NCBI GenBank assembly: GCA_036498945.1
Contig: DASYEQ010000056.1
Coordinates: 1-64,000 of the forward strand
Length of the DNA stretch: 64,000 bases
Origin: JAQGMJ01 sp036498945
GTDB lineage: Bacteria > Pseudomonadota > Gammaproteobacteria > Burkholderiales > JAEUOS01
Reading direction: 5' to 3'
Shown: positions 35,424 through 44,658 of the stretch, piece by piece
Layout of the letters: the number at the start of each line of letters is the position of its first letter
Numbering within the stretch: position 1 is the stretch's first letter
Position numbers and translations under genes: made by a program
Notes under the pieces: generated by a model
What the model was told of the DNA's origin: nothing
Database searches by the model: none
Seen by the model: only the letters and a program-made list of their open reading frames with translations

Positions 35424-38400
35424 GCACAGCCGGCACGATCGAAACGCTGATCGGCCAGGCACGCGCAACACAGGCGCTGCCGCCTGAAGCCGCCTCGCCT
35501 TCCTCTCCCGGGGAAAGGCCGCTTTACTGCGAATTGCATTGCATTACCAATTTTTCCTTTTTGCGTGGCGCCTCACACGCCGAAGAACTCATCAAGCAGG
35601 CGATGGCGCAAGGTTATGGCGGGCTTGCGATCACCGACGAGTGTTCACTCGCCGGCGTCGTGCGCGCCCACGGCGCGATCGACGGCGCCGTGTTCCAGTT
35701 GATTGTCGGCAGCGAATTCCGCTTCACCGACGACGCCAAGCGCTTCCCCGGCCTGCCGCATTCGCGCATCGTGCTGCTCGCACAAACGCTCGAAGGTTAC
35801 GAGCGATTGAGCACCCTGATCACGCGCGCGCGCCTGAAGGCAGGCAAGGGCAGCTATAAATTCTCTCGTCATTACCTGCGCGGCGATCTGACCGGCTGCC
35901 TGTGCCTTTACATGCCCGACCTGCCGATACGCGCCAGCACCGATGCAAATGCGGAAGAAGACCGCATTGCCATCTTGAGTGCCGATGCTGCCCATATCGC
36001 CCGGCGTTTTCCGGGGCGGATGTGGATTGCCGCCGAACTGCATGCGGGCCCGAATGATGCCGCCAATCGCCATGTCATCAAAGAGATCGCACGCCGCACC
36101 ACCCTGCCGATCGTCGCTGCCGGCGACGTCTGCATGCATGTCCGCGAACGCAAGTCACTCGCCGACGTGATGACGGCGATCCGCCTAAACGTGCCGGTAC
36201 AGCAATGCGGGCACGCGCTTTTGCCGAGCAGTGCGCGCCATTTGCGCAGCATACCGACGCTGCAAGGAACTTACGATAGCCAGTGGCTGGAAGAAAGCCT
36301 GAAGATCGCCCGACAGTGCGAATTTTCCCTTGATGAACTCAAGTATGAATATCCGGAAGAAATGGTGCCGACGGGTGAAACCAAGACCACTCATTTGCGC
36401 AAGCTCACCGAAGCTGGCCTGAAAGTTCGCTACCCCGATGGCCCGTCCAGCCGGATCAGAAAACAGGTGGAAACCGAGCTGGCGCTGATCGAGAAAAAGG
36501 AATACGAAGCCTACTTCCTGACCGTGCACGATATCGTCCGTTTTGCGCGCGGCGAAGGCATTCTCTGCCAGGGCCGGGGATCCGCCGCCAACTCGGCGGT
36601 TTGCTATGCCCTGGGCGTCACTGCTGTCGACCCGGAGATCGGAAAACTGATGTTCGCGCGGTTTCTTTCCGAAAATCGCAGCGAACCTCCCGACATCGAT
36701 GTTGACTTCGAGCACGAGCGCCGCGAACTCGTCATCCAGCATCTGTATGAAAAATACGGTCGCCATCGCGCGGCACTCGCGGCCGCCGTCTCGGTTTACC
36801 AGACGCGCGGTGCCCTGCGCGACGCCGGCCGGGCCCTGGGATTCTCCAACGACCAGCTGGATGCCGTCTCGAAAAACCTGGCCTGGTGGGACGGCGGAAA
36901 TACCCTCGACCAGCGTTTGACCGAATGCGGCCTTTCATCCGATTCCACCCTGGTCGCCCACCTGCTGCTGCATGCCGAGCAATTGAGAAAAATGCCGCGC
37001 CATTTGTCGCAGCATTCGGGCGGCTTCGTGCTTTCCGGGAAGAAACTGCTTTCCGGCATGGTACCGGTGGAAAACGCCGCCATGAAGGACCGCACGGTGA
37101 TCCAGTGGGACAAGAACGACCTCGAAGCCGTCGGCCTGATGAAGGTCGACGTGCTGGGCCTGGGCATGCTGAGCCTGATACGCCGGGCGATGGAAGCGAT
37201 CAGCGAACAAAGCGGCCGCCGACTTGCCATGGAAGACATTCCGAAGGAAGACCCCGAGGTCTACGACATGCTGTGCGCGGGCGAATCGATGGGCGTATTC
37301 CAGGTTGAGTCGCGCGCGCAGATGAGCATGCTGCCGCGTCTGCGGCCGCGGCGGTTTTACGACTTGGTGATCGAGGTGGCAATCGTGCGGCCGGGGCCGA
37401 TCCAGGGCGGCATGGTGCACCCCTATCTCAAGCGCCGCCAAGGGCTGGAGCCGGTCACCTACCCTTCGCCGGAGGTCAGGGGCGTGCTGGAACGCACCTT
37501 GGGGGTATCGATTTTCCAGGAGCAGGTGATGCAGCTTGCCATGGTGGCCGCCGGGTTCACCGAAAGCGAGGCCGATCAACTGCGCCGCGCCATGGCAGCC
37601 TGGAGCCGCCGTGGCGACCTGGAGCCTTTCGAGGCTCGCTTGAAGCAAGGCCTGATCTCGCGCGACTACACCGAGGAATACGCCAACCAGTTGTTCAACC
37701 AGATCCGCGGCTTCGGCGAATACGGTTTTCCCGAAAGCCATGCCCACAGCTTCGCGCTGTTGGTCTACATCTCCTCCTGGCTGAAGCGCCACGAGCCGGC
37801 GATCTTCCTGCTCGCTCTGCTCAACAGTCAGCCACTGGGCTTTTATTCGCCCTCGCAACTGGTACAGGACGCACGGCACAATGGCGTTGAAGTACTGCCC
37901 GTGGATGTCAACCAGAGCAATTACGAAGCGAAGCTGGAACACGGCGCAGAACAGGCCATCGCCTGGCGTGCTGCTTTCGAACGGCGCATGGCGCGCGGAA
38001 GCTACATCCGCCCCGAAGAGGATCATCCGGAAGGCAGGAAATTGGGGCACTACTATGAAGGCTCCGGGGAACTGCGCGCCGACATCTACCCATTCCCCCA
38101 CTCCTATCGGCGCACGCCGCAAGCGGCAGTCCGTCTGGGCCTGAAAAAGATCGCCAATCTTTCGGTCGCCGGCGCCGATCGTCTGCTCGAAGCGCGCCGC
38201 AGCGGCCCGTTCGCGGATATGCATGATCTCACCCGCCGCGCCAAACTCGATCGCTCCGACCTCGAAGCCCTGGCCGCCGCCGACGCCCTGGCTCCGATCT
38301 CCGGTCATCGCCGGCGCGCCATGTGGGATGTGATTGGTGTCGAGGCGCCGATTCCGCTCACGCCGGAAATCGCGACACCCGAAGGCGGCGCCGACCTTCT

Positions 38401-38830
38401 ACCGCCCGATGCACAGGACGAACTGCGGCAGGACTACAGCGCATTGCGCCTCAGCCTGCGACCCCATCCCCTGACTCACCTGCGCCCGAAATTGCGGGAG
38501 CGTCGCCTGATGAGCGCCGCCGAACTAAGCCGCTATCCGCACGGCCGCCTGGCGCGCGCCTGCGGCATCGTCACCGGGCGCCAGCGCCCCGGCACCGCCA
38601 AGGGCACGATTTTCGTCACCCTGGAAGACGAGACCGGTTATGTCAACGTGGTCTGCTGGCCGCGCCTGATCGAGCAATTCCGCCGCGCGATCTTGCTCAG
38701 CCGCCTGATGACGGTCTACGGCGTGTGGGAGACCGACGGCAAGGTGGCGCACCTGATCGCCAAGCACGTGGTCGACGATTCAGCCATGATCGACTGGCTG
38801 GAAACACCGCCCTCGCGCGATTTCCGCTGA
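35420..38830 (+). CDS. dnaE2: error-prone DNA polymerase III alpha subunit DnaE2 (ImuC)
   Basis: 1136 residues, the full DnaE2 length. An N-terminal PHP domain has CELHCITNFSFLRGAS; the catalytic acids are Asp425 and Asp427 in PDIDVDFEHERRE, followed by the QGRGSAANS-type palm segment around residue 380 and a C-terminal helix-hairpin-helix and OB domain (GTIFVTLEDETGYVNVV). It is the translesion polymerase of the cassette, dependent on ImuA and ImuB. ATGA overlap with imuB shows tight coupling. It stops 4 bases before the end of a convergent gene. Confidence 0.95.
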   Translation: MSTAGTIETLIGQARATQALPPEAASPSSPGERPLYCELHCITNFSFLRGASHAEELIKQAMAQGYGGLAITDECSLAGVVRAHGAIDGAVFQLIVGSEFRFTDDAKRFPGLPHSRIVLLAQTLEGYERLSTLITRARLKAGKGSYKFSRHYLRGDLTGCLCLYMPDLPIRASTDANAEEDRIAILSADAAHIARRFPGRMWIAAELHAGPNDAANRHVIKEIARRTTLPIVAAGDVCMHVRERKSLADVMTAIRLNVPVQQCGHALLPSSARHLRSIPTLQGTYDSQWLEESLKIARQCEFSLDELKYEYPEEMVPTGETKTTHLRKLTEAGLKVRYPDGPSSRIRKQVETELALIEKKEYEAYFLTVHDIVRFARGEGILCQGRGSAANSAVCYALGVTAVDPEIGKLMFARFLSENRSEPPDIDVDFEHERRELVIQHLYEKYGRHRAALAAAVSVYQTRGALRDAGRALGFSNDQLDAVSKNLAWWDGGNTLDQRLTECGLSSDSTLVAHLLLHAEQLRKMPRHLSQHSGGFVLSGKKLLSGMVPVENAAMKDRTVIQWDKNDLEAVGLMKVDVLGLGMLSLIRRAMEAISEQSGRRLAMEDIPKEDPEVYDMLCAGESMGVFQVESRAQMSMLPRLRPRRFYDLVIEVAIVRPGPIQGGMVHPYLKRRQGLEPVTYPSPEVRGVLERTLGVSIFQEQVMQLAMVAAGFTESEADQLRRAMAAWSRRGDLEPFEARLKQGLISRDYTEEYANQLFNQIRGFGEYGFPESHAHSFALLVYISSWLKRHEPAIFLLALLNSQPLGFYSPSQLVQDARHNGVEVLPVDVNQSNYEAKLEHGAEQAIAWRAAFERRMARGSYIRPEEDHPEGRKLGHYYEGSGELRADIYPFPHSYRRTPQAAVRLGLKKIANLSVAGADRLLEARRSGPFADMHDLTRRAKLDRSDLEALAAADALAPISGHRRRAMWDVIGVEAPIPLTPEIATPEGGADLLPPDAQDELRQDYSALRLSLRPHPLTHLRPKLRERRLMSAAELSRYPHGRLARACGIVTGRQRPGTAKGTIFVTLEDETGYVNVVCWPRLIEQFRRAILLSRLMTVYGVWETDGKVAHLIAKHVVDDSAMIDWLETPPSRDFR

Positions 38831-38833
38831 CCT

Positions 38834-39595
38834 TCAATACTGCACCTTCAACGCCGCCGGCACCTTGTACTGCCACTTGCCTTCATCGAATTCGACGCGC
38901 CAGGTCTCGGGCTTGGTCTGCTGCCCTTTCTGCACGCCGGTGCGGGTGACCACCAGCGGATAGACCTTGACGCGACCTTTTGCCGTATCGAGCTTCAGGT
39001 CGAAATCCAGCGATTCGCATTGCGCCCGGGTTGCCTTGTCGTCACAGGGATAGACGCCGTCCTTGTCCATGTGCGCGGGAATGCTCGCCATCGCCGCCAC
39101 GGTACCGCCCTTGGGCAGGAGGATGTCGCTGTATGAACTGGTGAAGCCATTGCCGGTGTAACCGCTTTCGTACAGCCAGCCGTAGTAGTGGTCGGGGCCG
39201 AATTGCACCAGTTTCACGGTATCGGGCGCATCGCCGAAGGAGCCATACGGCATCGCCCGGCTGCCCGAAGTGAGAATCACGCGGCCGTCTTTCTCTTCCA
39301 GCACGAACGCGCCGGCCATGCCGGAATCGACATGGCTGCCGCCCTTGACCACGTCACCCGCGGTGAACACGTACAACCGCTCGCCACGCGGCGTCGCCAC
39401 CTTCTTGCTCTGCAGCACCTTCATCAGGTAGGAGGTGCCGTTCAGGTGGAACGGCCAGCCGCGCGCCGCCGCGGAATAAGGGCCGTACTGCTCGTGCATC
39501 AGCTTTTTCAGTTCGGTAGCGGCGTTCAGCGCCCAGGCAGGCGCGCTGCTTGACATCAGCAGCAGCGCGACAATTCCCGTCTGCAATCGGCCCAT
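38834..39595 (-). CDS. secreted protein of unknown function
   Basis: 253 residues with a signal peptide (GIVALLLMSSSAPAWA, cleavage near residue 22). The mature part is probably beta-rich; it includes two Cys in YPCDDKATRAQCES that may form a disulfide. No recognised family. It sits between the convergent dnaE2 and the hydrolase-ligase gene 19 bases upstream, and might be co-transcribed with the latter. Confidence 0.75.
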   Translation of the reverse strand: MGRLQTGIVALLLMSSSAPAWALNAATELKKLMHEQYGPYSAAARGWPFHLNGTSYLMKVLQSKKVATPRGERLYVFTAGDVVKGGSHVDSGMAGAFVLEEKDGRVILTSGSRAMPYGSFGDAPDTVKLVQFGPDHYYGWLYESGYTGNGFTSSYSDILLPKGGTVAAMASIPAHMDKDGVYPCDDKATRAQCESLDFDLKLDTAKGRVKVYPLVVTRTGVQKGQQTKPETWRVEFDEGKWQYKVPAALKVQY

Positions 39596-39614
39596 CCGCT
39601 TTTCCCTTGACGCT

Positions 39615-42134
39615 TCACTGCTTCGTCAGACCGATGTTGCGCTGCGCCAGTTCCCGCCGCAGCACCTTGCCCAGCGCATTGCGCGGCAGCTTGTCGACGA
39701 ATTCCAGCGTTGCCGGCAGCGCATAGGGCGGCAGGCGTTTTTTTGCATGCGCCATCAGTTCAGCTTCGGTCACGTGGGCGTGATGGCGCTTGACCACGAA
39801 GGCGCGGATGCTCAAGGCCTCGTCCCAGTCGGGCACGCCGACCACCGCCGCCTCGTGCACGCCCGGGTGCTCGTACAGCACCTCCTCGATGTCGCGCGGG
39901 TATACGGGATAGCCAGCGGTGAAGATGATGTCCTTCTTGCGGTCGATCAGATAGAAATAACCGTCCTCGTCCATTTTTGCGACGTCGCCGGTGTACAGCC
40001 AGCCGTCACGCAACGCCAGCGCGGTCACGTCCTCTTGGCCCCAGTAGCCCCGCATCACCTGCGGGCCACGCAGCACCAGTTCGCCCGCCACGTCGTAAGG
40101 CTGGGTGGCGCCGGTATCGGGGTCGACCACCTTGGCTTCGGTATCCGGCAAAGGCAGGCCGATGGCGCCGGGGCGGCGCCGGCCGCTGAACGGGTTCGAA
40201 TGTGTCGCCGGGCTGGCTTCGGTCAGACCGTAAGCTTCCACCAGGCGCCCGCGCGTAAGCTTTTCGAACTCCTCCTGCACTTCCACCGCCAGCGGCGAGC
40301 CCGATGAAACGCACAGGCGGATCGAGGCGACACCGTATTTGCGCACGTCGGGGAAATGCGCCAGGCTCTGGAACATCAGCGGCACGCCGGGAAATAGCGA
40401 CGGCCGTTCGCGCGCGATGGCGCGTAGCGTCTCAGCCACGTCGAAGCGCGGCAGCAGGATCAATGTGGCGCCGATCAGCGTGCCGACGTTGACGCAGGCG
40501 GTCAGCCCATAGGCATGGGAGAACGGCACCACCGCGAGGATGCGCTCCACGCCGGCGCGCATCTCCGGCGCCCAGTGGCGCAATTGCAGCGCGTTGGCCG
40601 CGAGATTGGCGTGCGTCAGCATCACGCCCGCCGGCGCTGCGCCCGTGGTGCCGCTGGTGTAGGCAATCACCGCGAGGTCTTCGACCTCTGGCCCGCGCAC
40701 TTCCATCAGGCGGCTGCCGCGCGCCAGCAGGCGGTTGAAGTTGTGCAGGATGGCGCGGCGGCCGGTGGGTTGGGCGGCGGCGGACTGCGCCTGCGCCGGC
40801 TCGCGCAGCAAGGCATAGAGCAGGCGCTCCTTTAACCCCATGTAGTCCTTGAAGCCGGTGAGGATCAGGCAGTCCAGCCCCGCGGCATCGGCAATCGCAT
40901 CCGCTTCGCCGCGATAGGAGGAAAGCGCGATCAACACGCGGGCGCCGGCATCGCGGATGCGCACGCACAACTCGTCGCGCGTAAATAGCGGATTGACGAA
41001 CACCACCACCGCGCCCAGCTTGAGCACGCCGTAATACGCAATCAGTGCCTGCGGAATATTCGGCAGCACGATGGCGACACGGTCGCCGTGCCTTACCCCC
41101 AGCCCCGCCAGCCCGCGCGCGAAGCGGCTGGACAGGCGTTCCAGCTGCGCGTAAGTCATGCCGCGGCCAAAAAAGCGCAGCGCCTCGTTCCTGCCGAAGC
41201 GCCGCGCCGCCACCTCCAGCGTGCGGGAGAGGGAGGCGATCGGCGGGCGCGTCTCATAGGGCGTACGGCTGTCGTAGAACTTGAGCCAGGGCCGCGCATG
41301 CTCCAGCTCGCGTTCGCGGGCGCGGCGCGCGGTGCGCTCCTCCGCCAGGCGCGCCGGGCCGATGAAACGCTCGATCGCCCGGTTCACCGCGTCCGGGCGC
41401 TCCACCATCACCTGGTGCGCCGACACCGGGATGACGATCTCCTCCGCCTCGGGAATCAGGCGCGCGATCTCATGCTGCGAAGCCTCCTCGAACAGCGAAT
41501 CGCGCTGGCCGAGGATCACCAGCGTCGGCACGCGGATCTGCTTGAGCAGCGCCGCGCCATGCCACGCCGCCACCGCGTGCCGGTATTGCGCGCTCACCAC
41601 GTGCCCGGGCGGATACAGCCGCGCGATCGGCACCACCCGGCGCATCAGGCGCAGCACGGCAGGCGGCATTTTCAGCACCGCGCGCCCGGTCCATTTCAGG
41701 CGGAACTCCACCGCCGAGCCGATGATCACCAGGCGCTCGACGCGCTGCGGATGTTTATGGGTGAAATACGCCGCCAGCGCGCCGCCGAAGGAATGCGCCA
41801 CCAGCACGAATTTCTCCGGCGCGCCCACCTCCGCCAGGATGCCTTCGAGATCGGCACACAGCTCCTCGATGCCGTAGCTGCTGCGCGGCGCGTCACTATA
41901 GCCGTGGCCGCGCAAATCCATCGCGATGACCCGGCTGTCGTAGTGAAAATGATCGAGCTGGTAGTGCCAGTAGGCGGCGCGCCCGCCGAAGCCGTGGACG
42001 AACACCATGGTGCGCAGCGCGTCGCGCGGGCCGGCGTCGATCACCGAAAAACGCACCGGCTCGGCGGTAGGGCCATCGTCCGCGGGCGCGGGCAGGCTGA
42101 CGGTGCGGCGATACAGGTCGACGTCGATGGTCAT
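39615..42134 (-). CDS. alpha/beta hydrolase - acyl-CoA ligase fusion protein
   Basis: 839 residues (TTG at 42155 would add seven). The N-terminal hydrolase (about 40-270) has FVHGFGGRAAYW and nucleophile Ser in VAHSFGG; the C-terminal AMP-forming ligase (about 310-839) has YTSGTTGAAPAGVMLTH, YGLTEASP, YTGDVAKMDEDGYFYL and a final catalytic Lys in RNALGKVLRR. In the A3 motif the usual PKG is PAG with one inserted residue. The layout resembles OleBC fusions, but OleB uses an Asp nucleophile and no oleA is near. Divergent from a LysR gene 61 bases away, its probable regulator. Confidence 0.9.
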   Translation of the reverse strand: MTIDVDLYRRTVSLPAPADDGPTAEPVRFSVIDAGPRDALRTMVFVHGFGGRAAYWHYQLDHFHYDSRVIAMDLRGHGYSDAPRSSYGIEELCADLEGILAEVGAPEKFVLVAHSFGGALAAYFTHKHPQRVERLVIIGSAVEFRLKWTGRAVLKMPPAVLRLMRRVVPIARLYPPGHVVSAQYRHAVAAWHGAALLKQIRVPTLVILGQRDSLFEEASQHEIARLIPEAEEIVIPVSAHQVMVERPDAVNRAIERFIGPARLAEERTARRARERELEHARPWLKFYDSRTPYETRPPIASLSRTLEVAARRFGRNEALRFFGRGMTYAQLERLSSRFARGLAGLGVRHGDRVAIVLPNIPQALIAYYGVLKLGAVVVFVNPLFTRDELCVRIRDAGARVLIALSSYRGEADAIADAAGLDCLILTGFKDYMGLKERLLYALLREPAQAQSAAAQPTGRRAILHNFNRLLARGSRLMEVRGPEVEDLAVIAYTSGTTGAAPAGVMLTHANLAANALQLRHWAPEMRAGVERILAVVPFSHAYGLTACVNVGTLIGATLILLPRFDVAETLRAIARERPSLFPGVPLMFQSLAHFPDVRKYGVASIRLCVSSGSPLAVEVQEEFEKLTRGRLVEAYGLTEASPATHSNPFSGRRRPGAIGLPLPDTEAKVVDPDTGATQPYDVAGELVLRGPQVMRGYWGQEDVTALALRDGWLYTGDVAKMDEDGYFYLIDRKKDIIFTAGYPVYPRDIEEVLYEHPGVHEAAVVGVPDWDEALSIRAFVVKRHHAHVTEAELMAHAKKRLPPYALPATLEFVDKLPRNALGKVLRRELAQRNIGLTKQ

Positions 42135-42195
42135 GGCCGCCGATGATGCCGTCAACCGGCGCCCCGGTCAATCAAGCGGCTACAATGCCTCCATC

Positions 42196-43098
42196 ATGCC
42201 GCGCCTGCCGCCCCTTCACGACCTGATCGCCTTCGAGGCGGCGGCGCGCCTGGCCAGCTTTCTCAAGGCCTCCGAGGAATTGCATCTGACGCAATCGGCG
42301 GTGAGCCACCGTATCAAGTCGCTGGAAGAGTTTCTCGGCGTCCCCCTGTTCATCCGCATCAACCGCAACATCGCGCTCACCAGCCAGGGCGAACGCTATC
42401 TGGCGGAAGTACGCGACGCCCTGGCGCGGCTGGAGGCCGCCACCGAGCGCCTCACCGGCGGCGCGCGCCACACGCTGCGCATTTCGGTAGCACCGGCCCT
42501 GGGCGCCAGATGGCTGGTCGGCAAGCTCGCGAGCTTCCAGCGCGCGCACCCGGAAATCGATCTCGCGGTGTCCTCTTCCTACGACATCGACCTGATCAAG
42601 CGCGGCGAAGCCGACCTCGGCATACGCTTCGGCACGGAAGACTGGAACGGGCTGAAAGCGCTGAAACTCGCCGACGAGACCCTGTTCCCCGTCGCCAGCC
42701 CGGCCTATGTGGAGAGCATCGGCGGCCTGAAGACACCGACGGACCTGCGCCGCGCCACCCTGCTGCGCCACCCGCTGCTGTTCTGGAAGCCCTGGTTTGC
42801 CGCTGCGGGCCTGGACTGGCCTGAGCCCGCCAGCGGGCCGGTGTACGACGACGCCATGCTGATGTACGAAGCCGCCGCCGCCGGCCACGGCATCGCCCTC
42901 ACGCTCAAGACCCTGTTCGACAGCCACGGCACCGCGCTGATCCAGCCGTTCGCGCTCGAAGTGCCGGACCGTGCCTATTACATCGTGGTGGCCCCGGAGG
43001 CTGCCGAACGGCCGTTGACACGCCTGTTCACCGACTGGCTGCTGCAGGCCGCGCAATCCCCCGCCGCCGGTCGCCAAAACGCAACGTCGGCGGCGTAA
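42196..43098 (+). CDS. LysR-family transcriptional regulator (GcvA-like)
   Basis: 300 residues. Winged-helix domain 1-65 (FEAAARLASFLKASEELHLT then QSAVSHRIKSLEEFLG) and periplasmic-binding-like effector domain with GARWLVGKLASFQRAHP, typical of the GcvA/AmpR group. The start is ATG at 42196. Divergently arranged with the hydrolase-ligase fusion, the usual layout for a LysR protein and its target. Confidence 0.9.
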   Translation: MPRLPPLHDLIAFEAAARLASFLKASEELHLTQSAVSHRIKSLEEFLGVPLFIRINRNIALTSQGERYLAEVRDALARLEAATERLTGGARHTLRISVAPALGARWLVGKLASFQRAHPEIDLAVSSSYDIDLIKRGEADLGIRFGTEDWNGLKALKLADETLFPVASPAYVESIGGLKTPTDLRRATLLRHPLLFWKPWFAAAGLDWPEPASGPVYDDAMLMYEAAAAGHGIALTLKTLFDSHGTALIQPFALEVPDRAYYIVVAPEAAERPLTRLFTDWLLQAAQSPAAGRQNATSAA

Positions 43099-43168
43099 AT
43101 ACTTCACCGCTGGCGCTTCGCATCGTGTAGAATCCGCGCCTTTTTCGAAGTAGCGGAATACCGGCACC

Positions 43169-43381
43169 ATGGATGAAGCAGACGTCGCTCAAAACGAGAT
43201 CGAGTTCCACGAACGCGCCATGCGCGCGCAAAAAGGCGATGAATTGGCCGCCATCGGCGAATGCCACAACTGCGGCGAAACCCTGGCGCCAACCCAGAAG
43301 TTTTGCGACCCCGATTGCGAGTCCGATTTTCGCAAGCGCCAGTGGCACCTGAAGCAGCGCAACACCCCCGCTCCCGGCTGA
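43169..43381 (+). CDS. small zinc-finger protein
   Basis: 70 residues. One zinc ribbon, CHNCGETLAPTQKFCDPDC (C-x2-C and C-x3-C), then a basic tail (FRKRQWHLKQR). A nearly identical layout is common in short conserved proteobacterial proteins of unknown role. Codon use and the FCDPDC motif support it as a real gene. No ribosome site of note. Confidence 0.7.
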   Translation: MDEADVAQNEIEFHERAMRAQKGDELAAIGECHNCGETLAPTQKFCDPDCESDFRKRQWHLKQRNTPAPG

Positions 43382-43444
43382 TGGCCGCCTGATTCGCGGA
43401 AGATCCTTCTCCGCCGCCCTTGTGGAGGACACCGCGCCGTTCGC

Positions 43445-43473
43445 TTGAATCGCTTTCAGGCGAGCCGTAAAAC
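43445..43473 (+). promoter_or_regulatory. candidate sigma70 promoter for ilvE
   Basis: TTGAAT (43445-43450) and TAAAAC (43468-43473) with a 17-base spacer, the canonical distance; four of six -10 bases match. Confidence 0.45.
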
Positions 43474-43616
43474 TATTCGTTTGCCGCCACCGCGCGCGGC
43501 GCGCATTCTTTACTGGCGCCAACCGCGCCCCCGCAGTCAAGCCGGCCTATCGCCGGTTCCTCCTCGCCCACAAGGTCCCTTTCCGGTTAAGCGGCGCCGC
43601 CATCGCGGATGCCTGC

Positions 43617-43658
43617 GCCGGCCTTTTCATTCAAGGGCCGGCCCTTCGACGCCGGCCC
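43617..43658 (+). promoter_or_regulatory. alternative hairpins in the ilvE leader
   Basis: GGGCCGGC at 43635-43642 can pair with GCCGGCC upstream (43617-43623) or perfectly with GCCGGCCC downstream (43651-43658). Only one pairing can form at a time, and the second ends about 13 bases before the AAGGAG ribosome site of ilvE. No T-run, so a translational rather than a transcriptional switch is likelier. Confidence 0.4.
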
Positions 43659-43684
43659 GGACCGACACCGCAAGGAGCAATAAC

Positions 43685-44608
43685 ATGTCCATGAGCCAAC
43701 GCGACGGCTGGATCTGGTTTGACGGCGCCCTCAAACCCTGGGCCGAGTGCGCCACCCACGTTTTGACCCACACATTGCATTACGGCCTCGGCGTCTTCGA
43801 AGGCGTGCGCGCCTATTCGACCGCGCGCGGTCCCGCCGTCTTTCGCCTGGGCGACCATACCAAGCGCCTGATGCAGTCCGCCCATATTCTCGGCATCGAC
43901 ATGCCCTACAGCCAGGCGCAAATGGAAGCCGCGCAGCTTGAAGTCCTGCGCGCCAACAAGCTTAAGGCGGCCTATATCCGCCCGCTGGTGTTCATGGGTT
44001 CGGAGCGCATGGGCATTTCCACCGACGGTGTTTCACCGCACGTGGCGATCGCCGCCTGGGAATGGGGCGCCTACCTCGGCCAGTCGGCGCTGGAAAATGG
44101 CATCCGCGTCAAGATTTCCTCTTTCGCGCGCCATCATGTGAACGTGCAGATGTGCCGCTCGAAATCCGTCTCCACCTACGCCAACTCCATTCTCGCCAAC
44201 CGCGAAGCGCGCCAGGACGGCTACGACGAAGCGTTGCTGCTGGACACCGATGGCTTCGTCGCCGAAGGTTCCGGCGAAAACATCTTCCTGGTGCGCGACG
44301 GCAAGCTGATCGAGCCGGAACTGGCTTCCGCACTGGAAGGCGTGACCCGCCGCGCCATCATCGACTTCGCGCGCGAGGCCGGCATTCCATATGAGGCGCG
44401 GCGCGTCACCCGCGACGAGGTATATATCGCCGACGAGGTGTTTTTCACCGGCACCGCGGCGGAGGTCACGCCGGTGGTGGAAGTCGACCGCCGACGCATC
44501 GGCAGCGGCAAGCGGGGGCCCATCACCGAAATGATGCAAAAGAAGTTCTTCGACTGCGTCCATGGCGAGGACACCACGCGCGCTTCCTGGCTCACCTACG
44601 TGAACTAG
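43685..44608 (+). CDS. ilvE: branched-chain amino acid aminotransferase
   Basis: 307 residues, fold type IV PLP enzyme that transfers the amino group to the keto acids of Ile, Leu and Val. HYGLGVFEGVRAY (32-44) is the family signature; catalytic Lys160 is in RSKSVSTYANS, and EGSGENIFLVRDG (194-206) binds the cofactor. ATG at 43685 follows AAGGAG at a good distance. Single-gene unit with an unusually long, structured leader. Confidence 0.95.
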   Translation: MSMSQRDGWIWFDGALKPWAECATHVLTHTLHYGLGVFEGVRAYSTARGPAVFRLGDHTKRLMQSAHILGIDMPYSQAQMEAAQLEVLRANKLKAAYIRPLVFMGSERMGISTDGVSPHVAIAAWEWGAYLGQSALENGIRVKISSFARHHVNVQMCRSKSVSTYANSILANREARQDGYDEALLLDTDGFVAEGSGENIFLVRDGKLIEPELASALEGVTRRAIIDFAREAGIPYEARRVTRDEVYIADEVFFTGTAAEVTPVVEVDRRRIGSGKRGPITEMMQKKFFDCVHGEDTTRASWLTYVN

Positions 44609-44629
44609 GGAAAGCCCGGAAGCGGAGAT

Positions 44630-44654
44630 CGCAAGGGGTGCGCTACCCTTTGCG
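44630..44654. terminator. hairpin between convergent ilvE and ogt
   Basis: A 10-base stem with one G-T wobble (CGCAAGGGGT with ACCCTTTGCG) and a 5-base loop, 22 bases after the ilvE stop. Lacks a T-run. Confidence 0.4.
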
Positions 44655-44658
44655 GGCG

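Larger units (their letters stand above)
43382..43684. other. long leader/intergenic region before ilvE
   Basis: 303 bases without a gene. It carries a sigma70-like promoter (43445-43473) and mutually exclusive hairpins (43617-43658) ahead of the ilvE ribosome site; the transcribed leader would be about 200 bases. No leader peptide rich in Ile, Leu or Val was found. Confidence 0.5.

Noticed and set aside
36935..38308. 457-codon open frame opposite dnaE2
   Set aside because: Entirely inside dnaE2, no recognisable domains.
39615..42134. OleBC olefin-biosynthesis fusion
   Set aside because: Hydrolase has a Ser nucleophile, and no oleA or oleD partner is adjacent.
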